Assembly: GCF_000775285.1 (NCBI RefSeq)
Contig: NZ_JJML01000002.1
Span: 1-64,000 of the forward strand
DNA: 64,000 bases
Source of the DNA: Neosynechococcus sphagnicola sy1
GTDB taxonomy: Bacteria; Cyanobacteriota; Cyanobacteriia; Neosynechococcales; Neosynechococcaceae
Direction: 5' to 3'
In this document: in pieces, positions 29,655 through 40,377 of the stretch
Numbering within the stretch: position 1 is the stretch's first letter
Layout of the letters: the number at the start of each line of letters is the position of its first letter
Notes under the pieces: generated by a model
What the model was told of the DNA's origin: nothing
The model's database searches: none
What the model saw: only the letters and a program-made list of their open reading frames with translations
Program-made: the position numbers and the translations under genes

Positions 29655-30227
29655 ATGCACATTCAGTTTGTTGCCTCCCAATCCATTGAAATTGCAGTTC
29701 CAGAGGAACCCGTGCCGATTCAGCACTATCTGCGGCAGCCCCAGCGATTGGTACAGGCGCTTGTCGATCCGACACGCCTGGAATCCTTGGGGAGTGACTG
29801 CTTCCGGTTAAAGATGCGCCCCCTCAGCTTCTTGATGCTCAGTATCCAGCCAACGGTGGATATGCAGGTCTGGGCAACCTCCGATGGCGTCATTCATCTG
29901 CGATCCATTGCCTCTGAAATTCGGGGAGTGGCGTATATTAACCAGCGCTTTGCCTTAAATTTGGTCGGGCAACTGGCCGCAACCCAAGTCCAGGGACAGA
30001 CCTGTTTGCAGGGTCAGGCTGATCTGACGGTGCATGTAGAACTCCCAACCCCCCTCGATCTGACACCTAAACCGCTGCTGGACGCTACGGGAAACGGGCT
30101 GCTCAAAAGTGTGTTGCTGACGATTAAGCAGCGGTTGATGCATCAGTTGCCCCTGGATTATCGCCGCTGGGCAGATAGTCCGACGGAAGTTGCGTTAACA
30201 GCTCCCGTTGTGCCGATCATCGGTTAA
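29655..30227 (+). CDS. DUF1997 family protein
   Basis: A 190-residue soluble protein beginning MHIQFVASQSIEIAVPEEPVPIQHYLRQPQRLV, a pattern shared with cyanobacterial and plant DUF1997 proteins. Beta-rich with a hydrophobic core (LKMRPLSFLMLSIQP). No catalytic motif is visible and the function is unknown to me. It is followed 47 bp later by an acyltransferase gene on the same strand. Confidence 0.8.
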   Translation: MHIQFVASQSIEIAVPEEPVPIQHYLRQPQRLVQALVDPTRLESLGSDCFRLKMRPLSFLMLSIQPTVDMQVWATSDGVIHLRSIASEIRGVAYINQRFALNLVGQLAATQVQGQTCLQGQADLTVHVELPTPLDLTPKPLLDATGNGLLKSVLLTIKQRLMHQLPLDYRRWADSPTEVALTAPVVPIIG

Positions 30228-30274
30228 TAGAGGGCATTCTCTTCGACCATCAACCCCCCCCGCTACTGCCTGCC

Positions 30275-31693
30275 TTGATGACTCAAGTTCAACCCCCTCT
30301 GGAATTTATTCCGCCCCGGTTTAACCCAGGGGTGCTGCGTTTGATGCAGTGGCTCTTGCCTGCCTTAATCAGAACCCAGACGGGGATTGAGCAAATTCAA
30401 GGCCGTAACGTTGAGCAACTGGTGGATTTATATCAGCAATTTCAAACGGGCAAGGTGCGGTTGATCATGGCCTTTCGCCACCCTAGCACCTACGATCCAT
30501 TCTGCTTGGCCTACCTATTGGCCCATTTGGTGCCCCAGGGGGCTAGAAAACAGCACGTCCCGCTGCGATCGCCGATTCATGCCCATTTTCTCTACGATCG
30601 CGGCATTCCCCTCTGGGCTGGAGAGTGGGCTGGGTGGCTCTACTCCCGCTTAGGTGGGATTTCAATTCAGCGGGGGAAGATAGATCGCCAGGGGTTACGC
30701 ACTGCTCGGGAGCTGTTTGTTAATGGCACGCTGCCGTTGATTGCCGCCCCAGAAGGAGCCACCAATGGTCATGGCGAGATTATCAGTCCCCTCGAACCAG
30801 GCATTGCCCAGTTGGGATTCTGGTGTGTGGAGGATTTGGTCAAGGCCGGACGATCGGAGTCCGTGGTCATTCTCCCGATCGGGATTCAATACCATTACGT
30901 GGATGCACCTTGGGAGGCTCTGGATTCGCTATTGCAACAGTTAGAAACCGTTGCCGGAATCAGTTCAGCTTCAGGCTCGGGGTTGCTGGAGGTAAAACTT
31001 AATCATCCCGATCCCAGTTGGACTGAACGGGAGGCAGGGCTATATCAACGACTATTGTCCCTGGGGGAACACATTCTCAGCTTGATGGAAGAGTTCTACA
31101 CCCGGTTTTACCATCAAACGCTGATCCCACCCGTGGCAGCCGAGGCTCCTGTCCTCTCTGGGAATGAGCAATTTGCCCTGCGCCTACAAGTGCTACTGGA
31201 TGCGGCACTGCGCGTGGCGGAACAGTACTTTGGCTTAATGGCGAAAGGTTCGGTGATCGATCGCTGTCGGCGGTTAGAGCAAGCAGGTTGGGACTGCATC
31301 TACCGGGAGGATATCAAGCAGCTAGAGAATCTCTCCCCGTTGGAACGGGGACTGGCCGATGCGATCGCCGCAGAAGCCAGCTTACGGATGTGGCATATGC
31401 GTTTGGTGGAGAGCTTTGTCTCGGTGACGGGACGCTATGTACGGGAAAAGCCCACGATCGAGCGCTTTGCTGAAACTACCCTGTTGATGTGGGATCTGGT
31501 GACCCGCATTCAGGGTAAAAATCCCTTTGCCCGTCCCAGCCTGGGTAAACAGCAGGTTCAAATTACCATTGGTACCCCAATCTCGGTGAGCGATCGCTGG
31601 GATACCTATCAAGCCAATCGTCGCAGCGCGAAACAATCAGTGACCGATCTCACCCAAGATTTACAGACGGCTCTGGAAAGCTTGATCCTCTAG
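30275..31693 (+). CDS. PlsC-type 1-acylglycerol-3-phosphate acyltransferase
   Basis: A 472-residue protein with an N-terminal acyltransferase domain. The HX4D catalytic motif is FRHPSTYDP (about residue 68) and the substrate-binding box is APEGATNGHGE (about residue 158). A C-terminal helical region of about 200 residues is extra compared with short PlsC enzymes. It probably acylates a lysolipid at the membrane. The long C-terminal extension and cyanobacterial conservation suggest a specific substrate, not known to me. The frame is intact. Confidence 0.87.
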   Translation: MMTQVQPPLEFIPPRFNPGVLRLMQWLLPALIRTQTGIEQIQGRNVEQLVDLYQQFQTGKVRLIMAFRHPSTYDPFCLAYLLAHLVPQGARKQHVPLRSPIHAHFLYDRGIPLWAGEWAGWLYSRLGGISIQRGKIDRQGLRTARELFVNGTLPLIAAPEGATNGHGEIISPLEPGIAQLGFWCVEDLVKAGRSESVVILPIGIQYHYVDAPWEALDSLLQQLETVAGISSASGSGLLEVKLNHPDPSWTEREAGLYQRLLSLGEHILSLMEEFYTRFYHQTLIPPVAAEAPVLSGNEQFALRLQVLLDAALRVAEQYFGLMAKGSVIDRCRRLEQAGWDCIYREDIKQLENLSPLERGLADAIAAEASLRMWHMRLVESFVSVTGRYVREKPTIERFAETTLLMWDLVTRIQGKNPFARPSLGKQQVQITIGTPISVSDRWDTYQANRRSAKQSVTDLTQDLQTALESLIL

Positions 31694-31709
31694 TTAGTGC
31701 AGCAGCATG

Positions 31710-32181
31710 CTAAATTAATTTTTCCAGTTGCCACAGACGTTGCAGGAGTCCCGCGGTGCAGCCGAAGCACAGCAATAACCCAATGGGACTGAACTGAAAT
31801 GGTGGAACCCCGGCTAAAATCAGAGCCAAGCTACTGCCAGCGGCAATGGTCAGCCAGGTGACCCCCAGCGCAATGGGGCGATCGCACCGTTCTGCGATGA
31901 AGGTGACAGGTTTTTTTGAAGGTCTTCACGAGGCTCCAGATCAGGGCGATCGTCAACAAGATCGCGATGGGTAGGAGCAACCAGATAGCAAACTGTAACC
32001 AGGCTAGACCTGCACATTGGCGATAGGTCTGGACGGAGCTACAGACAGAACCCTGAGTCACCCAGGTATAAAGTACTGGATAATACACAAGGGTAGCCAA
32101 TGCCCCTACCCCAGCTGCATTCAGCCAGACTCCAAACAGATACCCAAACACTTTGAACATTACGGGCTGCATCCATAGCAA
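31710..32181 (-). CDS. uncharacterised membrane protein (frameshift at about 31912)
   Basis: Removing one A from the A7 run (minus strand) near 31912 extends the protein from SLVKTFKK into PVTFIAERCDRPIALG and on to a normal end, about 156 residues. Four hydrophobic helices are visible (VFGYLFGVWLNAAGVGALAT, FAIWLLLPIAILLTIALI, LGVTWLTIAAGSSLALILAG and FSPIGLLLCFGCTAGLL). No family is recognised. The start may be the second or third Met. Confidence 0.65.
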
Positions 32182-32402
32182 TCCTAAATGATTCGTAACC
32201 TAAAATTAGCCTAAAATCCTGACCCAGAAAGAATCAAAATTTACAAGTGACTGAGGACTGCTAGAGTATCTCAGCGGCAACAGAATTGCCAACAGGCGCA
32301 ATAGTAACTCCTGCGCGATGATCAGCAGTCCAAGCACTAGAAAACCACGGTGGTAGGTCATAATTAACCTACCGCTTTTTGAGTGAAGATGAACGCACCA
32401 AA

Positions 32403-33888
32403 GTGAAAGCTCTGATGGTGGTCGGAACCACATCCCACGCTGGGAAATCGTTGCTCACCGCAGCCCTCTGTCGCATCCTCTGCCGTCGGGGCTGGCGGGT
32501 CACCCCCTTTAAAGGGCAAAACATGGCCCTGAATTCCTATGTGACGGCCAGTGGGGGTGAAATTGGCTACGCCCAGGCGGTGCAGGCTTGGGCGGCAGGG
32601 GTGGCTCCCCTGGTGGAAATGAACCCGATCTTGCTCAAACCCCAAGGGGATATGACCTCCCAGGTAATCCTCAAAGGCAGAGTCGTAGGCCGTGTTGGAG
32701 CAGCTGAGTATTATGAACAATATTTTGATCAGGGCTGGCAGGCGATCACGGAATCGTTGCAACGGCTGGCAGAGGAATTTGATCTGGTGGTCTGTGAGGG
32801 GGCAGGCAGTCCGGCGGAGGTAAATCTGAAGCATCGGGATCTGACCAACATGCGGGTGGCCCTGCATCTGCATGCAGCAACTTTACTGGTGGTCGATATC
32901 GATCGCGGCGGTGCCTTTGCCCATGTGGTGGGCACCCTGGAGTTGCTGGAACCTGAAGAACGGGCCTTGATTCGCGGGATTGTGATTAATAAATTTCGCG
33001 GCCAGCGATCGCTGCTTCAATCTGGCATCGACTGGCTGCAAGAGCGGACGGGGATTCCCGTCTTGGGGGTGATTCCCTGGTTAGATCAGGCGTTTCCCGC
33101 AGAAGATTCCCTTGATTTATTCGATCGTCGCCCGTCCAGTCAGCAACGGGATCTGACCATTACGGTGCTGCGGTTACCCCGGATCTCTAATTTCACCGAT
33201 TTTGATCCCCTGGAGTCTGAATCCTCGGTGACCTTGCGATACATCCACCCCAAGGAGTCATTGGGACACCCAGATGCCTTGATTATTCCGGGTTCTAAGA
33301 CGACGATCTCGGATCTGCTGGTCTTGCAAAAAAACAGGGATTGCCGAAGAGATTCGCAATTACGTCGCCGCTGGCGGCACTGTGTTAGGCATCTGTGGGG
33401 GCTACCAGATGATGGGTAAGCAACTGGCTGATCCCGAAGGAATTGAGGGTCAAGGGGGACGGTATCGGGGGCTGGAACTGCTGCCCATTCGCACCGTGAT
33501 TACGGGGCCGAAAATTGCTCGCCAGCGCCAGGTGACTTCCAACTTCCCCTTGGAGGGGTTGCCCATTGCCGGCTATGAAATTCATCAAGGACGCACCCAC
33601 CTGATGGAGCCAGAGCGAGAGGAGATTCACCACCTCTACCGCCCGTTGTTTGATGACACGACCCTGGGGATGGTTGATGCCAATCAATCGGTTTGGGGCA
33701 CCTATCTCCACGGCATTTTTGACAATGGCCCTTGGCGACGTGCCTGGTTGAATCGCCTGCGTCAGCAGCGAGGTCTTCAGTCCCTTGCCACCGGGATTGC
33801 CAATTATCGTGAAGAGCGCGAGGTGATGCTGGACGGCATTGCAGATGAGATCGCAGCGCATCTTGATCTGACTTCACTGTTGTTCTAA
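32403..33888 (+). CDS. cobQ: cobyric acid synthase (frameshift at about 33330)
   Basis: Two frames join into about 494 residues, the usual family length, if one A is removed from the A7 run near 33330 (LVLQK then TGIAEEI). The GTG start at 32403 gives VKALMVVGTTSHAGKS, the normal N-terminus. The N-terminal P-loop-like dethiobiotin-synthetase fold (TTSHAGKSLLTAALCRIL) is followed by a class I glutamine amidotransferase domain with the catalytic Cys in GICGGYQMMG and a late H in GTYLHGIFD. It amidates four carboxylates of adenosylcobyrinate a,c-diamide in B12 synthesis. A small ferredoxin gene follows. Confidence 0.92.
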
Positions 33889-33901
33889 GGTGCTGACTGC
33901 C

Positions 33902-34142
33902 ATGACGGTTCAGATCCACTTTCTCCCCGATCAGGTAACAATCACCGCCACCCCCGGCGAACCCTTCCTCCAGGTAGCGGCTCGGGCTGGCATTACCATC
34001 CCCACGGGTTGCTTAATGGGTTCCTGCCATGCCTGTGAGATCGATATTGAGGGGGGGGTATGCCATCTGTGCCTGTATTACCGCCGTTCCCGGCGATCGC
34101 CCCCATTTGACCGTCCATCTCTACAGCGACCCCACCTGGTAA
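33902..34142 (+). CDS. small 2Fe-2S ferredoxin-like protein (frameshift at about 34055)
   Basis: Removing one G from the G8 run near 34055 changes the tail to EGGYAICACITAVPGD and gives 79 residues. The cluster loop is TGCLMGSCHACEI (C37, C42, C45), as in plant-type ferredoxins, but the fourth ligand must be C56 or C58, only 10-12 residues further on rather than about 29. It is therefore a short subtype. It probably donates electrons and could serve the neighbouring B12 pathway, since it starts 13 bp after cobQ, but no partner is shown. Confidence 0.78.
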
Positions 34143-34175
34143 CCTGAGACCGGGGAAGCTGCAATCTCAGTGGAC

Positions 34176-35571
34176 TCAGAGGCGGCTATACCAGCGCAGC
34201 AACACACTGGCAAGCTTGCGGGGATTGTGACCGACCCGTCCCAGTTTGGCATCTTCCTCCATCACATTGGCGAGGAGTACCTGACAGTTGAGGCGCTTGA
34301 CAGCGTCCCGATCCAACAGCACGGGCTGGGAATTAATTTGGGCATAGCGTTGCACAACGGAAGCAGAAGGTGGTTTCTTTTGCACCAGCACCGCATCAAA
34401 GCAGGGCTGACCGCAGATGTCAAAGATCGCTTGCAGGTGATCAGCAACGGAATACTCCTGGGTTTCCCCCACCTGGGTCATGATATTACAGACATAGATA
34501 CAGGGTGCCTGGGAGTTGACAATCGCCGCCCGAATTTCTGGCACCAAGAGGTTGGGAATGACGCTGGTATAGAGACTCCCAGGGCCAACGATGATGTAAT
34601 CAGCCTCTTGAATCGCCTGGAGTGCCTTGGGGAGAGCGGGGGGTTGGGGGCAGGCAGCCAATTTGTTGGATACTGCCCTTGGCCGCCGTAATATTGGACT
34701 CTCCTTCAATGTAGCGACCATCGGCCAACGCCGCCCAGAGACGGACATCGCTGAGGGTGGCGGGGAGTACCCGTCCCCGGACAGCTAGAACTGTGGAGCT
34801 GGCAGCGATCGCCTGCTCTAGATCTCCGGTAATCTCACTCAAGGCCGTGAGGAAGAGATTACCAAAACTGTGACCCACCAGCCCATCCCCGGCTTCAAAC
34901 CGATATTGAAACAGTTCCGTAATCAGTTTTTCCTCATCCGCTAGGGCTGCCAGACAGTTGCGAATATCGCCGGGGGGTAAGACGCCAATTTCCCGTCGTA
35001 ACCGCCCCGATGAGCCGCCATCATCGGCAACGGTGACAATGGCTGTAATATTGGCACTGTATTCCTTCAGGCCCCGCAACAGCGTTGACAGTCCCGTACC
35101 GCCGCCAATCGCCACAATTTTCGGCCCGCGATGCAGGCGGCGATGGGTCAACAGCATATCTATCAGTTCCTCATCCCCCTCCGGCATCAACACCTGGGTG
35201 ATGGAACCCAGGGTGCGAGTCTGTCCCCAGAGAATCAGCAACATCCCCAAGGCGATCACCAGCGGCCCACTGATAAAGCTGGGAATCACTGCGGTGATCG
35301 TTTCGAGAATTGCCCCAAACCACTGGGTGAGGTAGAAAATGGGGGTCAGCTTAATCCAGATTGCCAGCCCTAAACTGGTCAGAAACACGCCAGCTAAACT
35401 GATCAGCAGCCAGCGTTTGACCAAAATCCCCGGCACCAACCACTTAAAAACCTGCAAATGCTTCCGATCCGACCGTTGGGGAGGCGATCGCTGGGGCCGA
35501 CGCAAACCCTGACTCGGAGATAACTCTGGTCTAAAAATCCGTAGGAGATGCTTGATAAAAGCAGTGGCCAT
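34176..35571 (-). CDS. yvcK: YvcK/CofD-like protein (frameshift at about 34640)
   Basis: Removing one C from the C6 run (minus strand) near 34640 joins the frames ([10 protein letters not shown] then [14 protein letters not shown]), giving about 464 residues. The N-terminus has two membrane helices (about 50-115), found in cyanobacterial members. The core reads [35 protein letters not shown] and [16 protein letters not shown], the UDP-sugar-binding YvcK fold. The family affects cell shape and carbon flux and binds UDP-GlcNAc; the role here is inferred. It is divergent from the MCE transport operon. Confidence 0.88.
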
Positions 35572-35744
35572 TGCTCGACGAGGACAGAAATCGGACGGGC
35601 TTTACCCAGACCCTCAGGGGTTAAAGCATACAGGCTCAGTATAACGACCAAAAACTCGGCGAGTCATCCGCTACGGTCGCTGGGATGCTAATGTTGTGAA
35701 TCAATCCTAGGTCTTGCCCGCATCAGTCTTAGTGTCACTTGCCA

Positions 35745-36527
35745 ATGACAGCGCCACTGATTGAATTAAAAGCAGTCTCGAAACGCTTCGGCTCCAGCGT
35801 GGTGTTAGATGAGGTGAATCTGACGATCTTCGCCGGTGAGGCTCTGGCAATTATTGGGCCTTCGGGAACCGGTAAATCCACCATTCTCCGCACCATTGCT
35901 GGATTATTGGCTCCCGACAGTGGCGAAGTCTATATCAAGGGGCAACTCCGACTAGGGGGCGTGGAGGAGCGAGCTAACCCCATTGGTATTGGGTTGGTTT
36001 TCCAGCAGGCGGCGCTGTTTGATTCCTTGACGGTGGATGAGAATGTTGGATTCTCCCTCTACCAGCACTCGAATCTCCCCCGCCACCGGATTCAGGAACT
36101 CGTCCGCGAAAAGCTGGAAATGGTGGGACTGGGAGACATTGGCGATCGCTACCCCGCAGAACTGTCAGGCGGGATGCGGAAACGAGTCAGCTTTGCCCGG
36201 GCGATTATGGAAGACCCGGATAACGCGGAAGATAACCCAGAAGTGCTGTTGTATGACGAACCGACAGCAGGACTCGATCCCATTGCTTCGACGGTGATGG
36301 AAGATCTGATCCGTCACTTGCAACGGGTGGCGGGAGTTTGTAACACCTACGTCGTGGTCACCCACCAAGAGAGTACGATTCGGCGCACCGCCGATCGGGT
36401 GGTGCTCCTCTACCAAGGGAAAGTCCAATGGCAAGGTAAGCTGGCGGAAATTGACACCACTGACAACCCAATGGTGCGTCAATTTTTTAGTGGCAATGTC
36501 GAAGGCCCAATCCCGGTGATTGGTTAG
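35745..36527 (+). CDS. ABC transporter ATPase, MlaF-like
   Basis: About 260 residues. Walker A is IGPSGTGKSTILR, the signature is ELSGGMRKRVSFARAI and Walker B is VLLYDEPTAGLDP. The start at the ATG of MTAPLIELKAVSKRFG is preferred over a TTG 6 bp upstream. It matches the Mla/TGD type, which powers lipid movement between the inner membrane and the outer envelope. An MCE-domain gene follows on the same strand. The permease (MlaE type) is not in the window, as is common in cyanobacteria. Confidence 0.9.
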   Translation: MTAPLIELKAVSKRFGSSVVLDEVNLTIFAGEALAIIGPSGTGKSTILRTIAGLLAPDSGEVYIKGQLRLGGVEERANPIGIGLVFQQAALFDSLTVDENVGFSLYQHSNLPRHRIQELVREKLEMVGLGDIGDRYPAELSGGMRKRVSFARAIMEDPDNAEDNPEVLLYDEPTAGLDPIASTVMEDLIRHLQRVAGVCNTYVVVTHQESTIRRTADRVVLLYQGKVQWQGKLAEIDTTDNPMVRQFFSGNVEGPIPVIG

Positions 36528-36645
36528 ACCAACTGGCTGGAAAGTTTCCGGTGGGGATTCCCTGAAGGCTCCAGACAGCGCTAGACTGAGGAGCATTGTC
36601 TCCGTCTGGGTTGGATAACCAACCATTCTGCTGATGAGGTAACCC

Positions 36646-38000
36646 ATGACAACCAACCGCACCAGACCCTCCCGCATTGTTCGTGAAGGCTCCGTGGGAC
36701 TACTGGCATTAGTTGCCGTGGTGTTCTTTGGTGTCACCATCCTCTGGTTGCGAGGCTTTACCTTTGGAGACCGCAACTATCGAGTCCTGATTGATTTTCT
36801 CAATGTTAGTGGTTTGCAAGTGGGTTCTCCGACACTCTTCCGAGGAGTGACCATCGGGCGCGTCACAGCGGTTCGCCCCGAACCCAATGGGGTGGAGGTC
36901 GAGATTACCATCAATTCATCAACACTGGTGATCCCTCGAGATGTGCGGATCGAAGCCAATCAATCGGGGTTGATTAGTGAAACGGTGATTGAGTTCACGC
37001 CCCTCAAGCCCCTGCCTGATAGTGAGATCGCCACTGCTAATCCCCTAGCAAAGGATTGTAACCCTGATTTAATTATCTGCAACGGTGCCCAACTCAAGGG
37101 GGAAATTGGTGTCAGCTTTGATGAACTCTTGCGCTCATCGATTCGTTTTTCTGAAGCCTTCAGTGACTCGGCCTTCCTGGAAAATCTCAACCAGACCGTG
37201 AAAAATACTTCGGATGCTGCCCACGGCATCACCACCCTAACGCGATCGCTCCAGGGACAAATCACCACCCTCTCAGCCTCAGTAAAAGCAGTGGGCAAGG
37301 CTGCAAATCAGATCAATTTGACGGCGACTCAAGTGAATAGTTTGGTGGCTGACAACCGTGCAACGTTGGTAAAAACCCTCAACAACCTCAGTGCCACCAG
37401 TTCAGAATTGCGCGGAACCGTCGCTCAACTGTCGCCCTTCCTGAATCGGGTCGAAAAAGGTAAACTCCTGGCTAATCTGGAAACCTTTGCCGCGAACGCG
37501 GCTCAGATTTCTGTGAGTTTAAAGGAAGTGACCAGTGTCGCATCGAATCCTGGCACCTTAATTGCCCTCTACCAACTCTTAGACTCCGCTCGTGCCACCT
37601 TCCAAAACACCCAAAAAATTACGGCGAGTTTAGAGTCGGTCACCAGTGATCCCGCCTTTCGCCAAAACCTCCGCAAGCTGCTCGATAAGTTGAATAAGCT
37701 CATGTCGTCCACCGTAGAACTGGAGCGACAAACCCAACTAGCCCAGGTTTTGGCACCCTTAGCCCTACCAGCAACACCGCCCCACCCACCACGACTGCTT
37801 TACCAGCCCATTCCCCCACCACGACCGTTGCTGTCCCCCCAGCAACTCCCAGCCCAGGGCCAACGGTAGATTTTGCCTTGACCCAAAATCCAACGCTGCA
37901 ACTCCTGGGGGCAGTGATCGCCCAACTCACAGAACCCTTGCCGCCCCCAGCGAAAGCGGCGACGAACCCTGCCATCCCCCCATCCGCCCCCCAAAATTAA
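36646..38000 (+). CDS. MlaD family MCE protein (frameshift at about 37750)
   Basis: One N-terminal membrane helix (GLLALVAVVFFGVTILWLRG, residues about 15-35) anchors an MCE domain (VLIDFLNVSGLQVGSPTLFRGVTIGRVTAV). A long helical region follows. Adding one T to the T4 run near 37750 continues the frame into a Pro/Thr-rich tail ending PPSAPQN, about 451 residues. Without it the protein ends at 37869. It should form the periplasmic lipid-binding ring of the MlaF-type transporter encoded just upstream. The tail resembles a low-complexity linker. Confidence 0.87.
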
Positions 38001-38017
38001 CGTTCACCCCTGCAACT

Positions 38018-38335
38018 ATGGCCGTCAAAAAGCAATTCACCAGTTTTCCAGAAATGCTCACAGGCTCGGATCTACCCTTGTTGGTCGACTTCTATGCCCC
38101 TTGGTGTGGGCCATGCCAGATGATGGCTCCGATTCTAGAACAGGTGGGAACCCGGCTTAAAGATCGACTCAGGGTGGTGAAAATCAACACTGAAAACTAC
38201 CCCCAATTGGCCTCCCAGTATCAGGTGCAAGTATTGCCAACTCTGGTGCTGTTCAAACAGGGGCAACCCGTGGAACGCATTGAAGGCATGATGACAGCAG
38301 AACCCTTGATTCAACGTTTACACTCCCTCCTGTGA
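38018..38335 (+). CDS. thioredoxin
   Basis: A 105-residue thioredoxin of normal length with the active site FYAPWCGPCQMMAPIL (C31, C34) and the cis-proline loop VQVLPTLVLF. The N-terminal MAVKKQFTSFPEML lacks a signal, so it is cytoplasmic. It reduces protein disulfides using thioredoxin reductase. It lies 17 bp behind the MCE gene, but no functional link is evident. Confidence 0.93.
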   Translation: MAVKKQFTSFPEMLTGSDLPLLVDFYAPWCGPCQMMAPILEQVGTRLKDRLRVVKINTENYPQLASQYQVQVLPTLVLFKQGQPVERIEGMMTAEPLIQRLHSLL

Positions 38336-38409
38336 CGGTTTCGTCCCTCATAAAAACTGAAAAACTCTTCTGGTTAAAGTCAGCTGATTTCTGGAGCCAA
38401 TCTATTTAG

Positions 38410-39926
38410 TTATTCGCGATCGCGCAGGAGACGCTCTGCTAGGGCAGTTTTGGCCTGTTCCCGGTCATCAAAGTGAATTTTTTCTGTCCCCAGAATTTGA
38501 TAGTCTTCGTGACCCTTCCCAGCAATCAAGACACTATCTCCGGGTTGGGCATTGCGGATGGCGGTGGCAATGGCTTGGGCGCGATCGCTGAAAACCGTTG
38601 GCGTGATGGTGGATGGAATACCCGCGAGAATATCCTCCAAGATCCGCTCTGGAACTTCCGTGCGGGGATTATCGGAGGTGACAATCACCTGATCGGCGAG
38701 TTGGGCAGCAATGGCTCCCATTTGGGGTCGTTTCGTGCGATCGCGATCGCCGCCACAACCAAACACACAGATCAACTGCCGCTGAACAAAGGGACGAGCT
38801 GCCCGCAGTAAATTTTCTAAACTGTCGGGGGTGTGGGCATAATCTACAATCACACTGATGTCCTGATCAGGATCAATTTGCACACACTCCATGCGACCAG
38901 GAACTCCAGGAAATTGAGGCAGCACCCGAACGACAGTGTCTAAATCCAGACCCAGGTGCAACACCGCCCCCACCGCTGCCAGCAGGTTCTCCAGGTTATA
39001 TTGCCCCACTACGGGGGGCATGAAACGCCGCCTCACCCTGGGGCGTATGCAACACTCCTTCGATGCCAATAGCACTGTAGGTCAATTGATCTGCCCAGAG
39101 ATCCGCCTCCGGGCTGCGGGTTCTATAGGTCCAGACCTGATCTGGATCTAATTGAGCCATCAGTTGCTGCCCATAGGGATCATCGCCATTGATGACGGCA
39201 CGCCCCCGTAGATACGGGGGGATGAAACAACGCAGCCTTGGCGGCAAAGTAGTCCTTCATATCGCGATGAAAATCTAAGTGATCCTGGGTTAGGTTGGTG
39301 AACACTGCCACCTCAAAGGGACACCCTAAGACCCGGCCCTGGGCCAAGGCATGGGAGCTGACTTCCATGACCCCCCACTGACAACCCGCCGCCCGCGCTG
39401 CCGCAAGTTGAGCTTGAAGGTCAACGGCAAACGGTGTGGTGTGTTGCGCGGTCTGTTGAAACCCCGGCCAACGGGTATAGAGGGTTCCCAGCAGAGCAGC
39501 GGTCTGGGAGGATTGATTGAGAAAAAACTCAATCAGATGGGTGGTCGTGGTTTTACCATTGGTGCCCGTCACCCCCACCAATTGCAATTGCTGCCCCGGA
39601 TGGTCATAGAAGCAAACGGCCAGTTGGGCACAGGCTTGAACAATATCTGCTACGGGCAGGACACAGGGCGCAGCAGCCCCTGAGCCAGGGGGATATTTCT
39701 CATAGGCAGCCGGAGACACAAGCGCTGCGATCGCCCCCGCGGCGATCGCCCCTGACCAAAAATCCCCCCCATCGACTCGGGTTCCGGGCATCCCAATAAA
39801 CAGATCCCCTGGTTTACAGGCCAGGGAATTGGTTTTGAGTCCCGTAACCTCCACCTCTAAGGCTGGATGTTCCAGATTGGACAAGCCTTCTGGGAGGACA
39901 GACAGTAACGCGCGCAGTTTCATCAT
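38410..39926 (-). CDS. murE: UDP-MurNAc-tripeptide synthetase MurE (two frameshifts)
   Basis: Removing one C from each of two C6 runs (minus strand, near 39215 and 39008) joins three frames into about 504 residues: ALFHPPYLRG, then [17 protein letters not shown]. The ATP site is [16 protein letters not shown], and NTTPF-like substrate contacts and SSHAL are seen. The C-terminal domain carries [29 protein letters not shown] and the DNPRTE motif that selects meso-diaminopimelate. It adds mDAP to UDP-MurNAc-L-Ala-D-Glu in peptidoglycan synthesis. Confidence 0.93.
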
Positions 39927-39952
39927 CGGAGTTGACCGTCACAGGGGCTGGA

Positions 39953-40228
39953 TTATTCTGCCGACAGGGGAGCCAGATGTTTTTGTAACAGTTTTTCTAG
40001 CTGGGAGACACTGGCTCGAGGAGATAGACGGGGGAGGGCGTTCAGGGTTCCGGAATCGTCGAGGTGGCAAAGAACCGGAATCTCATACTGGTAAGCCTGA
40101 AACCAATCCTCCCGAGAGGTAATATCCCGAATCTCCAACTGGAAATCCCAGCCCTGAAGCTGCTCTAGCTTCGCTTGCAGCCCCTCACACAGATGACACC
40201 CAGGCTTGCTATAAAGAATCAATTGCAT
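39953..40228 (-). CDS. glutaredoxin-like DUF836 protein
   Basis: A 91-residue thioredoxin-fold protein with a CxxC site in LYSKPGCHLCEGLQ (C10, C13) and a cis-Pro loop in YEIPVLCHL. The length and layout fit the DUF836/glutaredoxin-like family. It is probably a cytoplasmic thiol-disulfide protein with an unknown partner. It is upstream of murE on the same strand with a 26-bp gap, so they may be cotranscribed. Confidence 0.87.
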   Translation of the reverse strand: MQLILYSKPGCHLCEGLQAKLEQLQGWDFQLEIRDITSREDWFQAYQYEIPVLCHLDDSGTLNALPRLSPRASVSQLEKLLQKHLAPLSAE

Positions 40229-40377
40229 GGCTGACCGTTCCTCGTTGCCCCTCTTATGTCATGGGTTCGTAGTATTTATACGGTATAAAGCCTCATTCCT
40301 CGGTCGGATTACGGGTCTTTATCCTACAATGATGAATATACGCCTCAACCTGTAGCAACCTTACCGCAAAACCTGCT

